The position numbers were made by a program, and so were the translations under genes. DNA of 64,000 nucleotides from contig CAZTVF010000005.1 of assembly GCA_964616985.1 (NCBI GenBank), forward strand, positions 15,061 to 79,060, written 5' to 3'. This DNA comes from CAZTVF01 sp964616985. Lineage in GTDB: Bacteria; Planctomycetota; Phycisphaerae; SM23-33. This document shows positions 15,256-23,861 of this stretch, one piece after another. The number at the start of each line of letters is the position of its first letter. The stretch's first letter is position 1. The notes under the pieces are model-generated. The model saw nothing but the letters and a program-made list of their open reading frames with translations, was not told the origin of the DNA and did not search any database.

Positions 15256-17862
15256 ATGTCTTTGAATTCCCGCTTCCGTTCGCTCGCGTTGGTCGTCTCG
15301 TTCGTCTGTCTTCTGTTCTCTTCCCGCGCATTCGCCGGCGGGGGGCCTGAGGGCGTCGCGGTGGTGGTCAACGCCGAGAGCTGGGCCTCGCAGGCGGTCG
15401 CCAACGAGTACATCCACCTGCGGAAGATCCCGCCGCTCAACGTCATCTACCTCAGCGGCCTGCCCACCTTCGAGACCATCGGCGTGGAGGACTTCCGCGA
15501 GAAGATCCTCAAGCCCGTGATGCTCACGCTGGCGCAGCGAGGCGTGGCCCCGCAGATCGACTGCATCACCTACTCCAGCGACATCCCTTACGCAGTGGAA
15601 GCCCGCGCCGACGCCAACAAGGACCAGATGGACAAGCTGTTCCCCGGCATGGCCCGATTCCTGGCCACCGAGGCATCGATCAACTCGATGACGTACCTGT
15701 ACGAGCTGGTGCTGGCCAAGGATATCCATTACTTCGACCTGGGCATCAACTGGTATTTCCCCTCCGAGCCTCGCGGCGCGGGCCGGCGTGAGAAACGCTG
15801 GAGCGACGCCGAGGGCAAGGACGGCCAGGCGGTCGAGGCCTTGCTGCGCGAGAAGAAGTACGCCGAGGCCCTGCCGCTGCTGGAGAAGCTCCGGGCGGCG
15901 CATCCCGACAGCGCCGACGTGGCTTATCGCGTTGCGCTGTGCAGCGCCCAACTGAAGAAGATGGACGACGCCCTCGCCGCCCTGGAATCGGCGGTGGAGC
16001 ACGGGTACACCAACTGGCCGCGCGTCGAGAATGCCGAGGAATTCAGGGCCCTGCGCGGCAAAGAAGCGTTCACCGCACTGATCGAGAAGATGAAGAAGGC
16101 CAAGCCCGCCGTGCCCGTCCCCGATGCCCGCGCCTTCGACTCCAACATCGCCTGGAAATCGCCGCGCGATGGCGGCCAGCAGCACTACGTGCTCTCGACC
16201 ATGCTCGCCGTGACCAGCGGCCGCGGAAACTCGGTCTCCGAGGCCCTGTCGCAATTGCGGCGCAGCGCCTCGTGCGACGGCGTCAAACCTGCGGGCACCG
16301 TCTATTTCATGGCCAACAGCGACGTGAGATCGACCACGCGCGAGTGGGCCTTCACGGCCGCCGCCGCCAAGCTCAACGCCATGAGCGTTCCGGCCGACAT
16401 CATCTGGGGCGTCCTGCCCCAGAAGAAGAAGGTGGCCGGGCTGGTGGTGGGGGCCGCCGATTTCAACTGGGGCGCGTGCGGCAGCAGCATCGACGCCGGC
16501 GCCATCTGCGAGCACCTCACCAGCTACGGCGGCATCATGCGAGACAGCGGCCAGACGCCGCTGACGGAGTTCCTCCGCGCCGGGGCCGCCGGCGCCAGCG
16601 GCACGGTCACCGAACCCTTCGCCATCCAGGCGAAGTTCCCCTCGCCGTTCATCCAGGTCTACTATGCCCAGGGCGCCAGCCTCGCCGAGGCGTTCTACAT
16701 GTCCGTCTCGGGGCCGTACCAGCTGCTGATCGTGGGCGACCCGCTCTGCCAGCCGTGGGCGACGATCCCTGACGTGCAGGTGAAATCGCCCTCGGAGCCG
16801 GTCAAGGGCACGCTGAAACTCGAGGCGTCGGTGAAGCAGAAGGACCTGCCGATCGCGTCGTACGAGCTCTTCGTCGATGGCAGGCGAACGGCATCGTCCC
16901 CGTCTTCGCCGCTGGAACTCGACACGACCAAGCTCAGCGACGGCTACCACGAGATCCGCGTCGTCGCCATCGCCGCCAATGCCGTGCGAACGCAAGGCCG
17001 CGAGATATTCCCCATCGTCGTCGCTAATGGCGCCGGCGAACTGAAGATCACCGGCCCCGAGCAGAAAGAGATCGCGTATGACGGCCCGCGGTTCTCCATC
17101 GCCGGCCGCATGGCCGGGGCCAAGCGGATCGTCTTCACCTTCAACGGCACCGAGATCGGACGGCTCAACAGCGGCGACGGCAAGATCGAGGTCGATCCGC
17201 GTCAACTCGGCCAGGGGCCGGTGAAGATTCACGCCACCGCCACCGTCGAGGGCGAGAAGGGCGAGGTCACCGTCGCCGCGGCCCCCCTGGAACTGACGAT
17301 CATCCCGCCGTTCCCGCTGGAGGCGGTGAAGCTTGCCGAGGGCGCGAAGCTGGCCAAGGGCGTGCAGATCACGCTTGAAAAGGGCGAGAAGGTCGTCGTC
17401 GAGCAGGCGATTCCGAACTGGCTGGCGGCCGCCGGCGTGAAGGCGAAAGAGAAGTTCGTCATTGAAGGTTATCTTCAGGCGTCGGCCGACGACGTGTACC
17501 AGTTCCAGGTTAACGCGGCCTCGCCGCTGGCGCTGGAGGTGGATGGGGTGGCCCTGCGCCCCAGCGGCGCGGCGTGGAAGTTCGCCCCGGTGACGCTGGC
17601 CAAGGGCCTGCACAAGTTCACCGCCCGCGGGACGGCATCGGACAAGCTTGACGTCGAGATCCGTTTCGGCGGCAGCGGGGCGTACAACATCCTGGGCTGC
17701 TGCCAGCACGTCGCCATCGAGGGCGAGCGCGTGATTCAGCCGCCCGCGCCCAAGAGCCAACCCGCCAGCGCCAGCAAGCCCGCCACCGCACCGGCGACCG
17801 GGCCCGCGGCCAAGACAGCGACCGCGCCATCGACGGCGCCATCGAGTCAGTCCGCGAAATGA
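15256..17862 (+). CDS. TIGR03790-like secreted protein with TPR insert and C-terminal beta domains
   Basis: The 868-residue product has a signal peptide (MSLNSRFRSLALVVSFVCLL, cleavage near AFAGG). Residues about 30-180 match the TIGR03790 pattern: VAVVVNAESWASQAVANEYIHLRKIPPLNVIYL then FREKILKPVMLTLAQRG and IDCITYSSDIPYAV. A TPR-like stretch (about 195-275) is inserted, then the family continues (ADFNWGACGSSIDAGAICEHLTSYGG; ASGTVTEPFAIQAKFPSPFIQVYYAQGASLAEAFYMSV). Ig-like segments follow, then a PA14-like region (about 730-820) and an Ala/Pro/Thr tail. TIGR03790 is known mainly from genomes with exosortase; its function is unknown. The next gene overlaps its end. Confidence 0.75.
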   Translation: MSLNSRFRSLALVVSFVCLLFSSRAFAGGGPEGVAVVVNAESWASQAVANEYIHLRKIPPLNVIYLSGLPTFETIGVEDFREKILKPVMLTLAQRGVAPQIDCITYSSDIPYAVEARADANKDQMDKLFPGMARFLATEASINSMTYLYELVLAKDIHYFDLGINWYFPSEPRGAGRREKRWSDAEGKDGQAVEALLREKKYAEALPLLEKLRAAHPDSADVAYRVALCSAQLKKMDDALAALESAVEHGYTNWPRVENAEEFRALRGKEAFTALIEKMKKAKPAVPVPDARAFDSNIAWKSPRDGGQQHYVLSTMLAVTSGRGNSVSEALSQLRRSASCDGVKPAGTVYFMANSDVRSTTREWAFTAAAAKLNAMSVPADIIWGVLPQKKKVAGLVVGAADFNWGACGSSIDAGAICEHLTSYGGIMRDSGQTPLTEFLRAGAAGASGTVTEPFAIQAKFPSPFIQVYYAQGASLAEAFYMSVSGPYQLLIVGDPLCQPWATIPDVQVKSPSEPVKGTLKLEASVKQKDLPIASYELFVDGRRTASSPSSPLELDTTKLSDGYHEIRVVAIAANAVRTQGREIFPIVVANGAGELKITGPEQKEIAYDGPRFSIAGRMAGAKRIVFTFNGTEIGRLNSGDGKIEVDPRQLGQGPVKIHATATVEGEKGEVTVAAAPLELTIIPPFPLEAVKLAEGAKLAKGVQITLEKGEKVVVEQAIPNWLAAAGVKAKEKFVIEGYLQASADDVYQFQVNAASPLALEVDGVALRPSGAAWKFAPVTLAKGLHKFTARGTASDKLDVEIRFGGSGAYNILGCCQHVAIEGERVIQPPAPKSQPASASKPATAPATGPAAKTATAPSTAPSSQSAK

Positions 17863-17921
17863 ATCGCCGGGATCGCGGTGCTGACGCCACGCACTCGCCC
17901 GATGCAAGACAGGAGACGCCT

Positions 17922-19439
17922 GTGAAGATGCGCCACGCCGTAGTCGCGATGCTGTGCTGCACGCTCGTCTCATCGGCAGCGGCCTCCGCGGCCGACAACG
18001 TCATCTACGTCAACAACCAGACGGGCTCCGATGCCTTCGACGGCCGCTCGCCCGCGCCCGCCGATGGCAAGCGTGGCCCCGTGGCCACCATCATGGCCGG
18101 TGTGGCAAAGGCGGCCGTCGGCGGCGTGGTGTCGATCGCCAACACGGGCAAGGACTATCGCGAGTCGGTGAGCATCGAGAAGTTCGGCAAGGGGCGGGCG
18201 GCCACGCCGCTGGTGATCGAGGGCAACGGCGCGGGCGTAACCGGCCTGCTGGAGGTGCCCGCCGCGCGGTGGACGCTGGAGAAGGACGACCTTTACTACT
18301 TCGAGAACAAGCTCTCGGACGACCCGCCGAAGTACGGCCCGATGCCCAACAGCAACTGGCTGGGCTTCCTGAAGCACCAGGGCTGGTTCCCCGAGCCGCA
18401 GGCCCCGCGGATCTTCTTCCTCGACGGCAAGGAGGCGCCCGACAGCCTCACGCTGGAGGGCATCCAGCCGGGCGGCTTCTTCTATCAGACCCAGGGCAAG
18501 CCGCGTCGCGTGTACTTCCGCCTGCCGCCCGGCGGCAAGCTCGCCGACTGCCGCATCGAGATGCCGCTGAACACCGGCGTGTTCGTGAGCGATGACTACG
18601 TGGTCGTTCGCAACCTCGCCTCGCGCCATTCGCAGGACGACGGCTTCGCGGGCTTCTGGGGCCAGGCGGTAGTGTTCGAGAACGTCAATGGCTCGTTCAA
18701 CTGCGACCAGGGCATCTCGTTCCACGGCACTAGCAGCACGCTGATCGACGGCGGCCTGTTTGAACGCAACGGGGGCGGCGGCATCGTGGACGTGATGTCG
18801 TGCGTCAGCGTCTATCGCCGCGCGGTCTCGCGCGATAACCTCATCTCCGGCGCGCTGCTGCAGGGCACGGCCCACAGCATGCTGGGCTGCCAGTTCTTCG
18901 GCAACGCCGGCCCGCAGGTGAGCGTGGGCGCGGGCACGACGACGAACCTGACCAACTGCCTCGTCATCGGCAGCGACGCCAACGGCCGGCGGAGCCCCGG
19001 CGTGGTCATGCACTACGGGCGGCTGGACCGATGCACCCTCGTGCGGTGCAGTGTGGGCCTGCAGGTGCCCCAGCGGCCGGGCGGGCTGGGGGCGTCGCTC
19101 CGCAACAGCATCGTCCGCGACTGCAACGTCGCCGTCTCCATCCAGCCCGATCACCTGGGCTCGTTCCGCATGGCCAACAACATCATCGAACTGGGCGTGA
19201 TGTCGATCGGCGATCAGAAGGGCAAGGCTGCGAACTGGCAGGATTTCGCCGCCGCCAACAAGCTCGGCAGCGACAACGTCATCGATGCCCCCGAACTGGA
19301 GGGCCCCACGTTCCTGCTCCCCAAGGATTCCGTGCACGCGACGGCGGGCGAAAACAAGACCACCCCCGGCGCGTCGGTGCAGCCTTACGCCGGGTGGAAG
19401 TCGCTGGGCGATGCCCCGACGACGCAGCCGTCGCCGTGA
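17922..19439 (+). CDS. Secreted right-handed beta-helix protein
   Basis: From the GTG start the product is 505 residues with a signal peptide (MKMRHAVVAMLCCTLVSSAA, cleavage near ASAADN). I prefer this GTG because AGGAG lies 6 bp upstream; an in-frame ATG 63 bp earlier overlaps the previous gene and would put a charged leader before the signal peptide. The first lines (VIYVNNQTGSDAFDGRSPAPADGKRGPVATIMAGVAKA) are typical of planctomycete secreted parallel beta-helix (pectate-lyase-like) proteins. The middle has repeated short strands with N/G turns (RNLASRHSQDDGFAGFWG; GSFNCDQGISFHG; TNLTNCLVIG). No catalytic residues can be assigned; a polysaccharide-binding or lyase role is inferred only. 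It ends exactly where the convergent URO-D gene ends. Confidence 0.8.
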   Translation: MKMRHAVVAMLCCTLVSSAAASAADNVIYVNNQTGSDAFDGRSPAPADGKRGPVATIMAGVAKAAVGGVVSIANTGKDYRESVSIEKFGKGRAATPLVIEGNGAGVTGLLEVPAARWTLEKDDLYYFENKLSDDPPKYGPMPNSNWLGFLKHQGWFPEPQAPRIFFLDGKEAPDSLTLEGIQPGGFFYQTQGKPRRVYFRLPPGGKLADCRIEMPLNTGVFVSDDYVVVRNLASRHSQDDGFAGFWGQAVVFENVNGSFNCDQGISFHGTSSTLIDGGLFERNGGGGIVDVMSCVSVYRRAVSRDNLISGALLQGTAHSMLGCQFFGNAGPQVSVGAGTTTNLTNCLVIGSDANGRRSPGVVMHYGRLDRCTLVRCSVGLQVPQRPGGLGASLRNSIVRDCNVAVSIQPDHLGSFRMANNIIELGVMSIGDQKGKAANWQDFAAANKLGSDNVIDAPELEGPTFLLPKDSVHATAGENKTTPGASVQPYAGWKSLGDAPTTQPSP

Positions 19440-20534
19440 TTACATCCCGCACGCCTGCTTGAGGCGGCCGACGAAGTAGAGGAAGTCGCTGTAGCTCACG
19501 TCGTGCGGCAGGCCGTGGTCAAACCAGGGCACCAAGCCGCCCGCCTGCACCGTCCGAGCGATTTTGTCCATCTCGCGATCGATCGCGCCCCGCCCAGCCG
19601 CCAGCGCCTTTTTGTCCACGCCGCCCAGCATCAGCAGCCGGGGGTATCGCTTGCGGTATTCCCACACGTCCATGCCCGCCTGCGCCTCCATGGGCACCAC
19701 GCCGTCGATGCCCGCCTCCAGCCAGATCGGGATGAGTTCATCGATATAGCCGTCGCTGTCGAGCACGATGAACGGAATGCCCTTCTGTCGCAGCTTGGCC
19801 ACCATGCGGCGGTAGCGGGGGAGCATGAACTGCCGCACCTGCGGCGCGCCCAGCAGCGGGGCGGTCTTGTAGGCCATGTCCTCCCACAGGCAGACGGCGT
19901 CGGGCACGAAGTCGCTGAACATCGCGTCGCACAGCCGCTCGAACAGGTCCACCACCGTCTCCATCATCTCCTCGACCAGTGCGGGGTCGTCATAGAAGAG
20001 GTAGCTCGTCGCCTCCACGCCCATCATCTCGCGGATGGAGCCATACAGGCTGCCCGCGCGATCCATGTACACGATCAGGGGGGCCGTGCGCTGGCGCCAG
20101 GCTTCCTTCTGCCTCGCCCAGGCGTCCCCGACGCGGGCCTCGTCCCAGGCGATGCGGCCACGGTACTTGTCCCAATCGGCCCGCGAGGTCACGGGGAAGC
20201 TTTCGAAATGGGGCATCGACTTGTAGTTGTCCTTCTTGAACTCGGTGCAGACGATGCCGTTGTGGTTGACGTACGTGACCTTGTCTTCCGTCTCGCCGAG
20301 CACCTTCCGCTCGAAGGGCGGATACACCCAGATGCTGGCGGCGGGGCCTGACCAGAGGTGATGCTGCAGCCCCAGGTGGTCGATGAGGCGGGGGATGTCC
20401 TGTACGCCGGCGGGCATGCCCTCGCCGCGCCACCGCTCCAGCGTGCTGGGCCAGATGCCCCCCAACGTCGCCAGCGTGCGGCCGGGCGTCTGGAACCGCA
20501 TCGCCCCCAGGAACGTCTCTCTCGCATTGTTCAT
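19440..20534 (-). CDS. URO-D superfamily protein (corrinoid-type methyltransferase candidate)
   Basis: The 364-residue product has the uroporphyrinogen-decarboxylase/MtaA/CmuA fold: an N-terminal ARETFLGAMRFQTPGR helix, LIVYMDRAGSLYGSIREMMG, DAVCLWEDMAYKTAPLLGAPQVRQFMLPRYRRMV, then FIVLDSDGYIDELIPIWLEAGIDGVVPMEAQAGMD and LLMLGGVDKKALAAG. It lacks the arginine-rich FSGxP(L/W)T start of true HemE. Such proteins usually transfer methyl groups with a corrinoid partner. The ATG is chosen for the GGGAAG 8 bp upstream. It is divergent from the IclR regulator across an 18-bp palindrome and convergent, with no spacer, with the beta-helix gene. Substrate unknown. Confidence 0.8.
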   Translation of the reverse strand: MNNARETFLGAMRFQTPGRTLATLGGIWPSTLERWRGEGMPAGVQDIPRLIDHLGLQHHLWSGPAASIWVYPPFERKVLGETEDKVTYVNHNGIVCTEFKKDNYKSMPHFESFPVTSRADWDKYRGRIAWDEARVGDAWARQKEAWRQRTAPLIVYMDRAGSLYGSIREMMGVEATSYLFYDDPALVEEMMETVVDLFERLCDAMFSDFVPDAVCLWEDMAYKTAPLLGAPQVRQFMLPRYRRMVAKLRQKGIPFIVLDSDGYIDELIPIWLEAGIDGVVPMEAQAGMDVWEYRKRYPRLLMLGGVDKKALAAGRGAIDREMDKIARTVQAGGLVPWFDHGLPHDVSYSDFLYFVGRLKQACGM

Positions 20535-20647
20535 GGCACTTCCCTTTGCGGCCATCAGGGCCGGGGACGAAGCCTAACCCCTCTCGCCGGGCGAGGTCAA
20601 GAATTGTCTGTTGACGCGGGGGAGCTTGTCGCGGTACGATTGGATGC

Positions 20648-20665
20648 GATGAATACGTATTCATC
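20648..20665. promoter_or_regulatory. 18-bp perfect palindrome, likely IclR-family operator
   Basis: GATGAATACGTATTCATC is perfectly self-complementary. It lies in the 152-bp divergent spacer between the URO-D gene and the IclR regulator, about 22 bp before the regulator's GTG. Size and position fit an autoregulatory IclR-family operator controlling both directions. The assignment to this regulator is inferred from adjacency. Confidence 0.6.
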
Positions 20666-20686
20666 ATAGATGAATCGAGGCCGCGT

Positions 20687-21460
20687 GTGCCGGGCAGCCA
20701 GACAATTCAATCGGTGGAGCGGGCGATGGACGCCCTTGAGCGCATCGCGCAGGCGCCGCAGGGCCTGACGCTGGCGGCGCTGGCGGCGGGGCTGGGCCTC
20801 AAGCCGCCCACCGCGCACGCGATCCTGCGGACGCTCGCCGCCCGCGGCTACCTCCGCCGCCTGGACAAGCCCGCGCGGTACGCGATCGGGCCGGCTGCGG
20901 CGGCCTTGGCTGCGGCGGGCGCGCCGCTCCCCTGGCGCCAGGCCGCCCACGAGGCCATGGCCCGCCTCGCACGCCAGTTGCCCAAGGCCACCGTCGTCCT
21001 GGTGGAGGCCGTTGGCGGAGAGCTGATGACGACGCGGCGGATGAGCCCCGAGCAGCCGGGCGTCCTCCAGAAGCCCTCCCACCAGGTCATGTCGCCCTAT
21101 TCCTCCGCCTCCGACCTGGCTTTTCTCGCCTTCGCGCCGGCCGATGCCGCGGCCAGCCATTGCCGCCGCTACCCCTTTGCCGAGTACGGCGCGCACCAGT
21201 GGCGCGGTGAGGCCGAGCTGGAGACCTTTCTCCAGCGGGCCCGCCGCCTGGGATACGCGCTGCGGGTGGACGCATTCTACCTCCTTCGGGCGGCCGCTCC
21301 GCTTCTGTCGCCCGAGGGCGAGCTGCTGGCGATGCTGGGGGTCTCGGCCCCCAAGGCCGGGATGACGCCGGCGATGAAGAAGAACATGATCGCCCGCCTG
21401 CTGGCGGCGACCTCTGCGATCCATCAATCACTCAAACTTACCGCACAGGAGATCTCATGA
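20687..21460 (+). CDS. IclR family transcriptional regulator
   Basis: The 257-residue protein begins with an IclR winged helix-turn-helix (TIQSVERAMDALERIAQAPQGLTLAALAAGLGLKPPTAHAILRTLAARGYLRRLDKPARYAIGP). A C-terminal effector-binding domain follows (about residues 85-250), with the usual late segment (GYALRVDAFYLLRAAAPLLSPEGELLAMLGVSAP). The GTG start has GAGG 6 bp upstream. It overlaps the downstream iron-sulfur gene by 4 bp, so regulator and Fe-S gene share an operon. IclR proteins usually respond to small aromatic or sugar-derived acids; the ligand here is unknown. Confidence 0.9.
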   Translation: MPGSQTIQSVERAMDALERIAQAPQGLTLAALAAGLGLKPPTAHAILRTLAARGYLRRLDKPARYAIGPAAAALAAAGAPLPWRQAAHEAMARLARQLPKATVVLVEAVGGELMTTRRMSPEQPGVLQKPSHQVMSPYSSASDLAFLAFAPADAAASHCRRYPFAEYGAHQWRGEAELETFLQRARRLGYALRVDAFYLLRAAAPLLSPEGELLAMLGVSAPKAGMTPAMKKNMIARLLAATSAIHQSLKLTAQEIS

Positions 21461-22467
21461 CGCTGACATCGGAATTCATCAAGAAGGAAGCACTCGCGCT
21501 GGGCGCCGACGCCGTCGGCATCGGCAGCATCGATCGCTGGGCGGGGGCGCCCCTCCAGCAGGACCCGCGGCAGATCATGCCCGAGGCGCGGTCGGTCATC
21601 GCGCTGGCCTTTCGCGTGATGCGCGGCAGCCTGCGCGGCATCGAGGAGGGCACGTTCTTTTCAAACTATTCCGCTATGGGATACGGCGGCATCACGTACC
21701 TGTACATGCCGATGACGGTGATCAACGTCGCCAAGATCATCGAGGACGTCGGCTACGAGGCCATCCCGTATGGCCACCAGAGCGACTGGCGCGGCATCGA
21801 TAACGTCGGGCAGACGTATGACCATTTCAGCCGTCCCGTCGCCCCCGGCCGCGCGGCCCCGGACGTGGCGGTGCATCTCCGCATCGCGGCGTACCTGTGC
21901 GGCCTGGGCGAGATCGGCTTCTCGAAGATGCTCCTGACGCCGCAGTTCGGGCCCCGGCAGCGCGTGGGCATCATCCTGACCGAGGCCGAACTGGAGCCCG
22001 ACCCGATCTACGCGGGCCCGCCGCTGTGCAACCGCTGCCTGGCGTGCGTCCGCGAGTGCCCCGGCAAGTGCTTCGACCCCTCCAAGACCGTGAAGGTCAC
22101 GCTGGCCGGTCGCGAGGTCGAGTGGATGGACATCGACTGCAACGCCTGCGACGTCGCCTTCCGCGGCGCGGTGGTGGACGATTCGACGCCCCCGCAGGAG
22201 TCGTACATGGACACCTTCGGCCACCGCACGCGGCCGGGGTCGTGGTCGCCGTTCTACAAGAAGCCTCGCAACCTCTACAACACCGGCCAGGCCGTCTGCG
22301 GCTCGCGAGGCTGCACGCGTGCGTGCATGATCTCGATGGAGTCTCGCGGGGTCGTGGCCAACAAGTTCCACCAGCCCTTCCGGCGGCGCAAGCCCTGGAG
22401 CATCGACTGGTCGCAGCCGCCGGCGGACGGTGAATCCACGGATGGTCTCAAGAGCGACACGGACTGA
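21457..22467 (+). CDS. QueG/reductive-dehalogenase-like [4Fe-4S] protein, copy A
   Basis: The 336-residue protein begins like the cobalamin-binding half of QueG and reductive dehalogenases (EFIKKEALALGADAVGIGSIDRWAGAP; MPEARSVIALAFRVM). It then has a ferredoxin motif CNRCLACVRECPGKC at about residues 190-204 and a second cysteine set near the end (AVCGSRGCTRACMISME). Both Cys sets are what a two-cluster domain needs. It ends FRRRKPWSIDW, as does the paralogue downstream. No Tat signal or TatB-like anchor is seen, so it is probably cytoplasmic. Its ATG overlaps the IclR stop. Epoxyqueuosine reductase itself is unlikely because two paralogues stand in a regulated operon; a redox or corrinoid-reducing role beside the URO-D protein is inferred. 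Confidence 0.75.
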   Translation: MTLTSEFIKKEALALGADAVGIGSIDRWAGAPLQQDPRQIMPEARSVIALAFRVMRGSLRGIEEGTFFSNYSAMGYGGITYLYMPMTVINVAKIIEDVGYEAIPYGHQSDWRGIDNVGQTYDHFSRPVAPGRAAPDVAVHLRIAAYLCGLGEIGFSKMLLTPQFGPRQRVGIILTEAELEPDPIYAGPPLCNRCLACVRECPGKCFDPSKTVKVTLAGREVEWMDIDCNACDVAFRGAVVDDSTPPQESYMDTFGHRTRPGSWSPFYKKPRNLYNTGQAVCGSRGCTRACMISMESRGVVANKFHQPFRRRKPWSIDWSQPPADGESTDGLKSDTD

Positions 22468-22515
22468 AAGGGCGATGCGACCGGGCAAGCAGGGCGGCTC
22501 ACCGTCGGTCGGTAG

Positions 22516-22655
22516 TAGTGCCCTGCAATACAATATGTGAATGCGTGTGGCGGCGGCTTGCCGTTCGGCGCTGTCAGATATGGGTGACGGCATGGGCTTC
22601 TACAGCGCCGAACGGCAAGCCGGCGCCAAAGCCTTGCTCCAAGACTGAACCGTGG
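22516..22655. repeat. Palindromic element with reversed loop, copy A
   Basis: Arms GGCGGCTTGCCGTTCGGCGC... (22552-22574) and the complementary 22602-22624 enclose a 27-bp loop starting CAGATATGGGTGACGG. Flanks outside the arms (TATGTGAATGCGT on the left, CAAAGCCTTGCTCC...ACCGTG on the right) match copy B at 24.95 kb in the same orientation, but the loop matches copy B only as its reverse complement. It lies between the two iron-sulfur genes. One right-arm end is mismatched (GCCGGCGCC for GCCGCCGCC). Confidence 0.8.
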
Positions 22656-22680
22656 AAAACTAATACAAGAGGTGAACGGG

Positions 22681-23724
22681 ATGAGCCTGAGCAGTGCGGA
22701 CATCAAGAGGCGTGCGATGGAGCTTGGCGCCGACCTCGCCGGCATCGGGAACATCGAGCGATGGCAGGGGGCGCCGCGCCAGATGGACCCGCTGCAGATC
22801 ATGCCCGAGTGCCGCAGCATCATCGTCATGGGCTTCCGCGTGCACCGCGGCACGCTGCGCGGCATCGAGGAGGGCACGATGTTCAGCAACTACGCGGCCA
22901 TGGCGTACGGCGGCATCACGTACCTCCGCATGCCGCCGGTCATGTGGGGCCTGGCCGACATGATCGAGGATGAGGGCCACGAGGCCGCACCCATCGGCCA
23001 GATCGACTGGTGGCGAAGCTACGACGACGCCGGGCGCGTGTGGAAGGGCTTCAGCCGGCCTGTTGCCGAGGGCAAGGCCGCACCCGACGTGTCCATCCAC
23101 ACCCGCGTGGCCGCCTACCTCGCCGGCCTGGGCGAGTTCGGCTGGAGCAAGGTCTTCCTCACGCCGCAATTCGGCCCCCGGATGCGGTTCGGCATCGTGC
23201 TGACCGACCTGGAAGTGGAGCCGGATCCGATCTACGCCGGCCCGCCGCTGTGCAATCGCTGCATGGCCTGCGTCCGCGAATGCCCCGCCAAGGCCATCAG
23301 CCCCGACAAGAGCACCAAGGTCGTCCTGGCCGGCCACGAAGTGGAGTACGGCGAGTTCGACGCCATCCGCTGCTGCAACGTGTTCGGCGGCGGGGAGATT
23401 CCCGACGACCAGGCCTCGATCAAGAATGAGGATATTTACTCCTCCTGGCTGGGGCTCAAGTCCGTCCGGGGCTCGCACACGCCGTTCTGCAAGAAGCCCT
23501 CGCCCGTCTATTGGACCGGCCAGGCCATCTGCGGCGGCAAGGGCTGCGTGCGGGCGTGCATGATGTCGCTCGAGGCCCGCAAGGCCGTGGGCAACCAGTT
23601 CAAGTCGCCCTTCCGCCGGCGCAAGCCGTGGTCCGTCGACTGGACGAAGGACGCCCCCGCAATCGAGGATCCCATCGCCGATTACCGTCCCCCGGCCGAC
23701 CGCCCGGCCGAGGACTTTAGCTGA
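22681..23724 (+). CDS. QueG/reductive-dehalogenase-like [4Fe-4S] protein, copy B
   Basis: This 347-residue paralogue follows the same plan as the previous iron-sulfur gene: IKRRAMELGADLAGIGNIERWQGAPRQMDP, MPECRSIIVMGFRV, GTMFSNYAAMAYGGITYL, the ferredoxin motif CNRCMACVRECPAKA, and a second cysteine set AICGGKGCVRACMMSLEARK. It differs in an extra RCCNVFGGGE cysteine pair where copy A has DCNACD. The ATG is favoured over an upstream GTG because AGAGGTGA lies 5 bp before it. A tandem duplication with later divergence is the simplest history; the two may form a heteromer or have different substrates. Confidence 0.75.
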   Translation: MSLSSADIKRRAMELGADLAGIGNIERWQGAPRQMDPLQIMPECRSIIVMGFRVHRGTLRGIEEGTMFSNYAAMAYGGITYLRMPPVMWGLADMIEDEGHEAAPIGQIDWWRSYDDAGRVWKGFSRPVAEGKAAPDVSIHTRVAAYLAGLGEFGWSKVFLTPQFGPRMRFGIVLTDLEVEPDPIYAGPPLCNRCMACVRECPAKAISPDKSTKVVLAGHEVEYGEFDAIRCCNVFGGGEIPDDQASIKNEDIYSSWLGLKSVRGSHTPFCKKPSPVYWTGQAICGGKGCVRACMMSLEARKAVGNQFKSPFRRRKPWSVDWTKDAPAIEDPIADYRPPADRPAEDFS

Positions 23725-23732
23725 AAACTGGC

Positions 23733-23793
23733 GTGGCGGCCTTGCGGGGCCGCCGCCAGAGCCCTGAGGGTGGCGGCCTTCGCAGGCCGCCGC
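23733..23793. repeat. Two copies of the GGCGGCCT/AGGCCGCC hairpin family
   Basis: Two variants, GGCGGCCTTGCGGGGCCGCC (23735-23754) and GGCGGCCTTCGCAGGCCGCC (23772-23791), lie in tandem in the 137-bp spacer between iron-sulfur gene B and the U32 gene. The loops differ from the common TCCC, with compensating arms. Confidence 0.6.
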
Positions 23794-23861
23794 CCGTCAT
23801 ATGAGCAGCGACAGAAGGCATAGCGCGATCGAACGCTTGACGCAACCGTAGAAGGCACATG

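Noticed and set aside
15094..17973. Minus-strand 959-codon open frame
   Set aside because: Same shadow effect opposite the TIGR03790-like gene; composition is not protein-like and there is no family signal.
19440..20534. Haem-pathway uroporphyrinogen decarboxylase (hemE)
   Set aside because: The N-terminal substrate motif of HemE is absent and no haem genes are near; three such homologues in the window fit the methyltransferase-like branch.
21457..23724. Epoxyqueuosine reductase (queG) identity for the two Fe-S genes
   Set aside because: Two paralogues in an IclR-controlled operon without other queuosine genes, and differing cysteine sets, argue against the housekeeping enzyme.
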